A stretch of 21,936 bases of DNA. Source: Paulinella micropora (taxonomy: Eukaryota; Cercozoa; Imbricatea; Euglyphida). How positions within the stretch are numbered: position 1 is the first letter of the stretch; each line of letters starts with the position of its first letter. The notes under the pieces are model-generated. The model ran no database searches. It was not told the DNA's origin and saw nothing but the letters and a program-made list of their open reading frames with translations. Shown in pieces: positions 15,683-21,936 of this stretch. The position numbers were made by a program, and so were the translations under genes. The DNA is taken from assembly GCA_009731375.1 (NCBI GenBank), contig BJOX01000115.1, forward strand, positions 858,459-880,394, written 5' to 3'.

Positions 15683-16214
15683 ACTTTTTAAAATACTTGA
15701 TAAAATTATTTTTTCTAATTTCATTCATTTCTTCATTTTTTTCTAGAAATGAAAGTACACATGCCACATCGCAAAATCTATGATCGTCAATTGAAACTGA
15801 TAACACATTTTTTTTCTTACACTCTTTACAAGGTGCTTTATTTAATATACATCCTTCTTCTGTACATGTAGCAGTCGCTATCTCTTCTCCTACATTAGCC
15901 TTTAATTCTGTGATACCTGTCTCTTTTAAATCACTCGCCTTAAAAGGAGTACTCTCTTCTTGCTGACCGAAGGTCGCATGTTGTCCGAAGGACACATCTT
16001 CAAATTTGTTGGAGTCTTCAACTACGTTGGAGTTGTCCGTTATGGTCTCCAATGGAATAACTACTTTCACGTTGTCATCGTGGGGTTTGTATTGCTCATA
16101 GAAAGAAACAATGTCAGGCTTAGTCCATTTAATAGTTGGCATTTTAATAGAAACATCAAGGTTCCATTTTTCAATTTCATTCAAGTAGTCTTGTTTGGTG
16201 ATGAGGTCAGTCAT
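15681..16214 (-). CDS. Protein with C-terminal treble-clef zinc motif, unknown role
   Basis: 177 residues. The N-terminal 60 residues look globular (MTDLITKQDYLNEIEKWNLD ... TIKWTKPDIVSFYEQY). An acidic, probably disordered linker follows (about 75-115). The C-terminus has CTEEGC, CKECKKK and RFCDVACVLSFL, i.e. C-x2-C then FC-x3-C, like FCS/MYM/TRASH zinc modules known in viral late transcription factors and host regulators. A transcription-related role is plausible but not shown. The gene has its own 5' hairpin (16226-16268) and 3' hairpin (15642-15682). Start ATG 16214 is the first after the 5' element. Confidence 0.7.
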   Translation of the reverse strand: MTDLITKQDYLNEIEKWNLDVSIKMPTIKWTKPDIVSFYEQYKPHDDNVKVVIPLETITDNSNVVEDSNKFEDVSFGQHATFGQQEESTPFKASDLKETGITELKANVGEEIATATCTEEGCILNKAPCKECKKKNVLSVSIDDHRFCDVACVLSFLEKNEEMNEIRKNNFIKYFKK

Positions 16215-16225
16215 CTTATATATAA

Positions 16226-16336
16226 GATATTTTATTCAGATATTTTTAATATCTTCATAAAACATCGAAAGCATTAAAGTAAAAAATAATTAAAAGAAAA
16301 CGATGTTTTGTGATGACGAAGTCAGAACAAAATATC
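16226..16336 (-). promoter_or_regulatory. Paired hairpin module between the 16335 and 16214 genes
   Basis: On the minus strand: 3' element 16336-16302, GATATTTTGTTCTGAC ... GTCATCACAAAACATCG, overlapping the upstream gene's TGA; then spacer; then 5' element 16268-16226, CGATGTTTTAT ... ATAAAATATC with inner AGATATT/AATATCT stem. Same order of ends as in the plus-strand modules, so the rule holds on both strands. Confidence 0.75.
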
Positions 16337-16621
16337 ATATATATTTTTTTACTTCACTTTTAATGTCAGTAAATTTATCAAACCACGGCTGTTTCATAAC
16401 CCATTCAAGATATGGTTTGTCAATGGTTGCAACATCTTGAATTTTTTTCCTTTGTATTTGCCAAATGGAAAAGTACCCTTTGGTTTTCCTTCTCTATTTT
16501 TTTCAATCGCCTTAATTTCTTCAGTAATTACCTGTTGCACATCTTTTACGGAAAAGAATTCCTTCTTCTTCTCAATTGAAAGTTGTTCAAATTTTTCGCA
16601 TAGTCTGGTGAGGGTGATCAT
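16335..16621 (-). CDS. FGKYKGKK-domain protein (DUF3820-like), frameshifted in a T7 run
   Basis: Begins MITLTRLCEKFEQLS and has a helical N-terminus, then GTFPFGKYKGKK, the hallmark of a small domain often attached to exonucleases or helicases. In the visible frame the domain stops early; in the next frame DVATIDKPYLEWVMKQPW and a helical end continue to a TGA at 16337-16335. The switch is at the T7 run 16442-16448 (A7 on the coding strand), so a one-base run-length error is likely. Expected length is about 95 residues. The completed pattern (FGKYKGK..., then PYLEWV) matches the domain well. It lies between the polymerase and the zinc protein on the same strand, consistent with a replication or repair role (inference). 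Hairpins flank it at 16671-16706 and 16302-16336, with the TGA inside the latter. Confidence 0.72.
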
Positions 16622-16670
16622 CTGTCTATATAGAGTGGTAAAAAATTTATTGAAAAAAAAATTAATTATT

Positions 16671-16803
16671 GATATTTTGTTCTGACTTCGTCATCACAAA
16701 ATATCGTTTTATACTTTAATGGAGGACGATGTTTGAGATTATAGATTCAACAAGTTGAATCCATAGCGAGAGTGCGTAGCACGAAGTGAAATTATCAAAT
16801 ATC
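16671..16803 (-). promoter_or_regulatory. Paired hairpin module between polymerase and FGKYKGKK genes
   Basis: On the minus strand: 3' element 16803-16727, GATATTTGATAA ... CTCAAACATCG, with a long arm containing CACTTCGTGCTACGCACTCTC and GATTCAACTTGTTGAATC, and containing the polymerase stop; then 5' element 16706-16671, CGATATTTTGT ... ACAAAATATC with inner TGAC/GTCA. The inner arm is the same family as at 9392 and 16302, so arms are shared between unrelated genes. Confidence 0.75.
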
Positions 16804-19800
16804 AAAGCCGTAAGGGATACTATCATTTTCGTTGATAAACTCACGACCGCGCCATTTATTTTCATTTACTTTCTTTTTAATGTTTATAGTATGAATTATG
16901 CTGAAATGGTTAATATTTTGCTGTTTGCTATTTCGTGATAAATGAATTTTCTTCATTTTGAAAATCTCTAACATTTTCAATGCTTTCTCCTAAATCCATC
17001 TTTTCATATACTTCTGGATTTAGCCCTTTTGAATTCAACCCCTTACAGCGGAGATGGTAGTATCTCTTTTTTACTCCTTCATTTTCGTAGCATTCGATTA
17101 TATGAACTCCTTTGTCTTTATGTTTCAAGTCATTCTTAGTAAGGTAAGGTAGAAAGGCTTCATTCGTTGTAAATTCTAACATATACAATTTTGGAGCGAT
17201 CCATATTCCTCTTATTATCTTACAACAATCTCCTAAGTCATCTGTTATTCCACCGAGAGATTTATCTCCAAGTCTTTTAATAAGTTTGGCAAACATAACA
17301 TGCAACACTAAACTATCGGTATCGGTGTACTAGAAGTCGGCTTCTATGTCTTTATTTGGATTAGCCTCTTTTATGTAGTTATACATAATTCGTCTGCTAT
17401 ATGCTAGAATGAAAGCCCCGTAGTGAGAAGGTTTAGTTATGCTCTCTTCAATTATTTCTTCCTTTCTAGGAATTCCAGATACATGCCATAGTTTGTTTCC
17501 GTCTTTATCTTTGAATTCAACCACATCGGATATATAATTTTTCGTCCAAAATTTCCAATACTCCTCATTTGATTTAATATATTCTGCTTCTGTTGGGATA
17601 GGTCGTTGTANNNNNNNNNNGCGGTCGTTGTATCATCTTTCCGTATGACGAATTCATAAATAGTTTGGCTAACAAATATTGCGGTGTTCCTTTTTCGCTA
17701 TTTTCTTTCGCCTTAAACATTTCTAATATATATTCTTTGAATACTGGTTCTGCCTCCTCTGTATAGTATCCTTTATGAATTGTTATATCGTAGCCTTCCT
17801 TAATCATATCTTCAATATCAACACTTGTAAGCCATTGGTCTTTCATATCCGCTAAATTCCATTTTAAGGAGCCCATTTTATTTCTCTGTCCTATTCTTGA
17901 ATGTAATATGTCTTTTGGCGAGATATAATCAACATTGTAAATACCGATAGGAAGATTATTATAATCAAATGGTGCGATAGCCATCTTAATTTCTCCAACC
18001 ATGAATAAATTAAGCATCGCTGTTGGGTATAAAGATACGACATCCGCATCAACTAAATAATCGGTTAATTCATCAAATGTGATTTTCCCTGCTAAGTAGT
18101 CGTTGTATTGTTTTGAAATAAATCTTTTTTTGCTTGGATATGTTCTTGCTCCGATAACTGCTTTTCTGAATGCTTTTTCTTGTTCAATAGTTGGAAGTCT
18201 CACATCGTGCTTACCATCAATCATTTTCTTCCAGATATTGAAGGCTAGGCTTGAAGTTGAAATGTATGAAGTTAAATTCACCGAGTGTTTTTCAAATATC
18301 TCTGTGTTTATTTTGTCATATAACTCTTTTAACCCCATAACATCGCACTTCAAATATTCAAGACACTTATTTCTTAATTCTTCACTCATTATTTCCCATT
18401 CTGCGGCTTGGTCGTGGTCGAAATCTCCTTTAAGAGTTTTACATTTCATATTTTCTAAGTTTTCTTTTAATGTCCCCTGAGTATGCTTACACATATCCCA
18501 CATTTTAATATTTTCAAATTGTAAAGAAATTATTGAGCCGTTATTAATCATGTGTGATTTTGGTTTAATACCTCTTCTTATTAATTCCTGTTTAATGAAG
18601 TAGTGGTCGAAGTTCGCCCCATTAAATCCATTCACATATAAAATCGGTGCTTCTTCATCTTTCTTCTTTTTCTTTCTTACTCCTGCTACTTTCTTGACTG
18701 GATTATGTGATTGTTTGTTAGACCATTCTAATGCTAACTTTCTTCATCTATCTAAGAGTAAATCAAGAAATTTAGAAATACAATCTTTACCACCGAAATA
18801 TTTAAATCCCTCAGTTCCTTGTGTATATCTGACTATATAGCAGTCGTGGATATCAAAGCCATCAGAAATCATTTTGTTTCTCCATGTTTCAAGGTCATAA
18901 TGAAGAATTTCATTTTTGTTATTGTATTTTTCTTTGTGGAATTTAGTTATTAAATGTCGTTGTCAGTTCTTTAAAATTCTAGTATTAGCATAATTTATTC
19001 TTTTTGGGTTGCATGTGTGCTTATCGTAATATTCATACAAACATTTTTCACATTTTCTTTTATATCTTTTGATTAATCCGAAATAATGATTATTCTCCAA
19101 GAAAATCATAATGTCTGCTTCTTCTCCGATATTATTTGTGCTTATAGTTTCTTTTGTATAAGCATTCGTAAATTCATATGTCTTCCCCTCCTTTATCAAA
19201 GCATTAAGGATTTTTACCGCTGTAGAAAATGGAATTGGACAATCATTAGAAAGATTGAATTGTTCTCTAATATCATTACATCTTTTTCTGTTAATGAGTG
19301 GCATATTAAGAATGTCTTTACACAGAAAGAATAAGCAATTATTATTTTTGCTAGCGGGAGATATTAATATACTTTCTTCTGATTTTGTTTTTTTACATTT
19401 ATATTTCCCTTCATAGCATCCGCCTCCGTTTTCTTGAATTACTACTACCTTAGCATATTCAATGATTCGGTCATAACCTAATCCAGATGCTTCAATATTG
19501 CTTATGTTAAACTCATTCAACATTTCAATAAAATCATCATAGTTTTTTATTTGAAACGAATTAAATGTTTTCTTTTTATAATATCTATTTAATTCTTCGT
19601 GGTCTGTTATGTATGTAATAGTAATATGAACATCGGCGTTTCTTGTCATATTATTTCTTTTAGCATCTAATAGTATAGGAATTAGAACCTCTCGCTCTAA
19701 TGCGTCAGTATCGTAAAAGTTTATGTTTAATCCTTGCTTCTCGTATGTAAGAGAGTTTAATCTATTGTCCCGCCTAGATTTTAACTCTACTACTTTAAAT

Positions 19801-19901
19801 TCCCTTTTGTTTTCTCTAGTCTCAGTTTTCCTCAAATTCGTCCTTACCTTCGCTAGTTCTACATTCTCCTTTGTTGGTCTGGGTGGTAGTGGTGGTGGCA
19901 T
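16795..19901 (-). CDS. Protein-primed family B DNA polymerase, interrupted by two TGA, one TAG, a gap and a frameshift
   Basis: Replicative polymerase of the element. Residues 1-280 are an N-terminal domain with Cys (NNNCLFFLCKDIL, about 189) and His (NNHYFGLI, about 272), reminiscent of OTU-type proteases. A CxxC...HxC zinc motif follows (CEKCLYEYYDKHTC, 284-297). Exonuclease: HYDLET (about 334), NGFNGANFD (424-432), YLKCD (about 516). Polymerase: motif A DVVSLYPTAM (about 620), motif B KLFMNSSYGK, motif C YTDTDS. Breaks: TGA at codons 313 (18965) and 386 (18746), a 10-N gap at 17611, a TAG at 17332 just before motif C, and a frame change near the A run at 16961-16964 before a WRGREF...PYG C-terminus. 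All fragments share one order and every key motif survives, so it is one gene. Recent decay or assembly error is likely; TGA at two Trp-like sites is odd. Confidence 0.9.
17611..17620. other. 10-N scaffold gap inside the polymerase gene
   Basis: GGTCGTTGTA occurs on both sides, so it is probably an unmerged contig overlap. The frames on the two sides fit each other only if the gap is not 10 bases. Confidence 0.85.
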
Positions 19902-20063
19902 TACTTTTATATTGATATGGATATAAAAATAATAAAATAAATTAAATTGTTTTACCGATATTATATATAATAAAAAATCTTACCTTTAAATAGAAATTAA
20001 TTTTAGTTGATACTATGATATCATCGTCTAATTTATGTTGAAGCAAAAAAGTATTTTCGCCCA
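19902..20063. promoter_or_regulatory. AT-rich upstream region of the polymerase gene
   Basis: Very AT-rich, with a TATATCCATATCAATATAAAA stretch next to the polymerase ATG on the minus strand and a small palindrome ATGATATCAT near 20016-20025. No gene seen. Promoter role inferred. Confidence 0.35.
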
Positions 20064-20243
20064 TTACAATTTCTCTCTTGCTTTCATTTCTTCATACTCT
20101 TTAAGTTTCCTGTTTCGTTCTTTCAATTTTTCCTTTCTTCTTATATTTACTACTTCGCGGTGCTTATGATAATAAGCAGTTGCTTTTTCATAATTCGCAT
20201 TTCGTTTGTCTTCAGGTGTGAGATATTTCTTATGTCTCCCCAT
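20064..20243 (-). CDS. Small basic protein, MGRHKKYLTPEDKR type
   Basis: 59 residues, just under common ORF cut-offs. MGRHKKYLTPEDKRNANYEK resembles small basic proteins carried by viruses and mobile elements of eukaryotes (pattern GR.KKY.TPE.K). The rest is a long charged helix (NIRRKEKLKERNRKLKEYEEM). DNA binding is inferred. The leader shares a 30-base repeat with the next gene upstream. Confidence 0.6.
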   Translation of the reverse strand: MGRHKKYLTPEDKRNANYEKATAYYHKHREVVNIRRKEKLKERNRKLKEYEEMKAREKL

Positions 20244-20260
20244 ATATTATAAGTAATATA

Positions 20261-20290
20261 ATTTATTTCTTTAAATGGTTTTACATTTTA
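20261..20290 (-). repeat. 30-base direct repeat, copy 1
   Basis: The segment around TTTAAATGGTTTTACATTTT is identical at 20261-20290 and 20575-20604. Each copy lies 15-20 bases before a minus-strand ATG, and both are preceded by a TAAGTAATA-like box, so it looks like a shared promoter/leader. Confidence 0.75.
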
Positions 20291-20557
20291 AATTAAATTA
20301 TTATTTAATACAATCATCACCCTTAATTTAAGTTGTGCGATTGCTTCACAAATTTGCAATTTGTGGATATTCAACATGGTCGGAGCCTCTAATGCTTTGT
20401 TTTTCTGTTCATTCCAAAACTTAAAAGTTTTACTATATCGAAGCGTTTCTCTTCTTGTGTATTTTTTACTCCTTCTATCGTGTGCTAGTGCTTCTGGAAA
20501 ATGAAAGTTATATAGTTCTTTCAATTCCTTGTCCGCTTGTTTCATTATAGAAGACAT
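20288..20557 (-). CDS. Small hypothetical helical protein
   Basis: 89 residues, charged and mostly helical (MSSIMKQADKELKELYNFHF, then RRSKKYTRRETLRYSKTFKFW), ending in a hydrophobic segment. No family recognised. It has the same leader repeat as the neighbouring small gene, which supports its being expressed. The ATG at 20557 sits next to a TATAAGTAATAA box on the minus strand. Confidence 0.5.
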   Translation of the reverse strand: MSSIMKQADKELKELYNFHFPEALAHDRRSKKYTRRETLRYSKTFKFWNEQKNKALEAPTMLNIHKLQICEAIAQLKLRVMIVLNNNLI

Positions 20558-20574
20558 ATTATATAAGTAATAAT

Positions 20575-20604
20575 ATTTATTTCTTTAAATGGTTTTACAT
20601 TTTA
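20575..20604 (-). repeat. 30-base direct repeat, copy 2
   Basis: Identical to 20261-20290. Here it overlaps the last codon and stop of the zinc-finger ORF at 20595. Confidence 0.75.
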
Positions 20605-20852
20605 TTTTTATAATACCTTTCAATGTCATCCTTTCTACGAGTTATACGAATAACTTTATGTCCTCCTATCATAACCTCTTCTTTCTCCGCGAAGAAGTCT
20701 CTATGAAAGTCAGATTTTTCATGTTGATATTTTCCATATATACATATTACCTTACCACATACACAGGTGTATTTCTGTTTTCTTCTTTCCTTTACATATT
20801 CCGCTCTCTTATGTTTTCTTAATTATTTTCTTTCATCAATCTGGTTTGACAT
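20595..20852 (-). CDS. Small zinc-finger protein with an in-frame TAA near its start
   Basis: From ATG 20852 (MSNQIDERK) the frame meets TAA at codon 10 (20825-20823), then stays open to TAA at 20597-20595. The open part has a basic helix (LRKHKRAEYVKERRKQ), then YTCVCGKVICIYGKYQHEKSDFH, a C-x-C...H-x5-H finger much like the C-terminal finger of the GIY-YIG nuclease. The TAA may be a real nonsense change or an assembly error; an internal start is possible but there is no ATG before the finger. Strong TATATATA sequence lies just upstream (20855-20880). Confidence 0.5.
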
Positions 20853-21170
20853 TTACATATATATATATACTATATAAAAGAAATAGAAACGGATAAAGTC
20901 CGATTTGATATTTAATAATTGGTGGCACTATAGACGGCTAAAAATGTTATCACATGGTTTTTTCTGAGAGGATGCGAAAACAAAAAATCATACTTTTTGA
21001 TTTCGCAATTTTGGACAACTTTTATAAAAAAATTTGTGAAATATTTTATAAAATAATATATATAGATAAGTGTCCTATAGTAATACATATAATAGTAAAA
21101 TTTATTGATTTTGATGCTTTGTATTGATTTTAGAACTATCAACAGGAGAGGGTGCAATACATTTTACGAA

Positions 21171-21201
21171 GGTCGTTTTTGAGGGAGCGAAAAAAACGAC
21201 C
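21171..21201. repeat. Perfect inverted repeat near the element end
   Basis: GGTCGTTTTT (21171-21180) and AAAAAACGACC (21191-21201) form a 10-pair stem around GAGGGAGCGA. It lies exactly where composition changes, so it could be part of a terminal repeat or a terminator. Confidence 0.65.
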
Positions 21202-21277
21202 CAGTAAAAGGTGTATTTATCTACTTACCAGTACACTGTACATTTGTTTGCAGTCTGTGGCAACATTATTGTTTGCT

Positions 21278-21280
<3 letters not shown>

Positions 21281-21312
<32 letters not shown>
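21281..21312. repeat. 32-T homopolymer
   Basis: A long T run just inside the GC-richer region, preceded by GTTTGCTAAC and followed by AGCAACC. It could be the poly(A) tail of a retro-inserted sequence on the minus strand, or simple slippage. Confidence 0.8.
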
Positions 21313-21314
<2 letters not shown>

Positions 21315-21339
21315 CAACCTCAAATCATTGGGTTGCTAA
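21311..21339. repeat. Short inverted repeat next to the T run
   Basis: TTAGCAACC (21311-21319) pairs with GGTTGCTAA (21331-21339); a related TTTGCTAAC lies on the other side of the T run at 21272. Confidence 0.5.
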
Positions 21340-21604
21340 AAAGATGCTAAACATTTTCACATGGCTACGACGGCCCTGTCTAATAATCGCAAGGTCACAG
21401 ACAACCAGACGCTCCACCCAGAGCCTTGAAAAAGATGGGCTGGTGGCGACACAAAAAGACGAAAAAAACGCTGGTACCGGCCGCGGCGCGAGGGTTTGTC
21501 TTTCCATTCAGGTTGTCCTGTTCTTGGGAAGCCGTGTGGGACATCATGCATCCATTTTTTTGCAACAGAATTCGTGTCAGCGTTGGAACGCAAAGAGATC
21601 ATAG

Positions 21605-21936
21605 ATGGGGGATAGCAGCACCGTACAAAAGGTGGCTGGTGTTGCCTGCTTCGCGTTAGTAGCATACACATTCAGTTCAGTCTGTTCAACGCGTCGACGC
21701 CAGGCCGCCAGCACTAAGAGCAGGTTTCCACGCCTCGCAAGATTCGAGCATTCGTTCGAGGCAGTCTCTTCCACTTTGACAGAACTGTTACGGCAAGACG
21801 GAGAGTCGATGTGTCTGGGATTGGTCATCCACGGTCCCCCATGCACGGGGAAGACTTTCTCTGTCCGCAAAGGGGACTTCAGCTTGGGTAAAAAACGTCA
21901 GTTTTGTGCATTTTCCTCCTCATCCTTTTCCTCCTC
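21605..21936 (+). CDS. Host-type P-loop ATPase fragment (AAA+/ORC-like), open at window end
   Basis: ATG 21605 (MGDSSTVQKVAG) opens a frame to the window edge. It codes for a basic region, then RFEHSFEAVSSTLTELLRQ, then LVIHGPPCTGKTFSVRK, a Walker A loop (GxxxxGKT) as in AAA+ proteins of the ORC/Cdc6 type. A possible intron donor (GGGTAAAA) at 21888 is followed by a pyrimidine-rich stretch to the window end, so the last codons may be intronic. Codon use is GC-richer than in all genes to the left. This is probably the first exon of a host gene next to the inserted element; family assignment rests only on the P-loop context. Confidence 0.45.
   Translation, partial: MGDSSTVQKVAGVACFALVAYTFSSVCSTRRRQAASTKSRFPRLARFEHSFEAVSSTLTELLRQDGESMCLGLVIHGPPCTGKTFSVRKGDFSLGKKRQFCAFSSSSFSS

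Larger units (their letters stand above)
20853..21604. other. Non-coding stretch holding the probable element end and host junction
   Basis: 20853-21150 is very AT-rich with no credible gene. From about 21150 the base composition becomes more even and stays so. Terminal inverted repeats cannot be tested because the left end is outside the window. A perfect hairpin (21171), a 32-T run (21281) and a second hairpin (21311) mark the transition. The overlapping short ORFs at 21152-21604 look like chance frames in host DNA. Confidence 0.5.

Noticed and set aside
742-19901. Genome-wide TGA=Trp code
   Set aside because: TGA ends several late genes at the expected place, often inside the 3' hairpin, and TGG is used freely for Trp. 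Only the integrase and polymerase have in-frame TGA, and one polymerase interruption is TAG.
20912-21157. 81-codon minus-strand ORF near the element end
   Set aside because: Tyr/Ile/Phe low-complexity translation of AT-rich DNA without leader or motif.
21325-21870. Overlapping minus-strand ORFs in the GC-richer tail
   Set aside because: They overlap one another and the P-loop frame, and show no motif; the plus-strand frame with GPPCTGKT is the only one with a recognisable site.
1-21936. tRNA or rRNA genes
   Set aside because: No cloverleaf or rRNA-like sequence was recognised on either strand by eye; a covariance search was not possible.

Overview
The window is mostly a Polinton-like (Maverick / virophage-related, Preplasmiviricota) double-stranded DNA virus or endogenous element. 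It carries the full diagnostic set: RVE-type integrase, protein-primed family B DNA polymerase, FtsK/HerA-type packaging ATPase, adenain/Ulp1-like cysteine protease, a penton-type minor capsid protein and a double-jelly-roll major capsid protein. About 21 kb is AT-rich and densely coding. From roughly 21.15 kb the composition changes to GC-richer, less dense DNA with a P-loop ORF that looks like a eukaryotic host gene, so the right end of the element probably lies near 20.9-21.2 kb. The left end is outside the window, because a zinc-finger gene is cut at base 1. The host is not identifiable; a unicellular eukaryote or alga would fit. N-gaps with duplicated flanks point to a draft assembly that merged diverged copies.

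Layout. 1-1710: zinc-finger gene and integrase, minus strand. 1720-1976: a small DUF5754-like gene, plus. 2029-2550: a charged low-complexity protein, minus. 2664-6711: a long phage-type fibre gene with a C-terminal S74 chaperone, followed by two small ORFs. 6713-7591: GIY-YIG nuclease and a small secreted-looking protein, minus. 7590-15570: virion block, plus (structural protein, ATPase, basic core-like protein, protease, minor capsid, major capsid, beta-rich structural protein). 15681-20852: mostly replication and accessory genes, minus (zinc-binding protein, FGKYKGKK-domain protein, DNA polymerase, three small genes). 20853-21936: junction and host DNA.

The most unusual feature is a family of paired hairpins that bracket individual genes. 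Genes are often preceded by CGATGTTT-arm-AATATCA and followed by TGATATTT-arm-AACATCG, frequently with the stop codon TGA inside the 3' element. The arms belong to several unrelated sequence families, the ends are shared, and two stems show compensatory base changes. They occur on both strands and at both early-type and late-type genes. They could be transcript start/end or processing signals (compare the hairpin-directed 3' ends of mimivirus and its virophages), or boundaries of exchangeable gene cassettes.

Several genes are broken on paper. Five of six likely frameshifts sit in or next to short homopolymers, which suggests read errors or young decay. Separately, the integrase has one in-frame TGA, and the polymerase has two in-frame TGA codons plus one TAG next to its catalytic motif; homopolymer errors do not explain these. 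TGA clearly terminates other genes here, so a wholesale TGA=Trp code is not supported.
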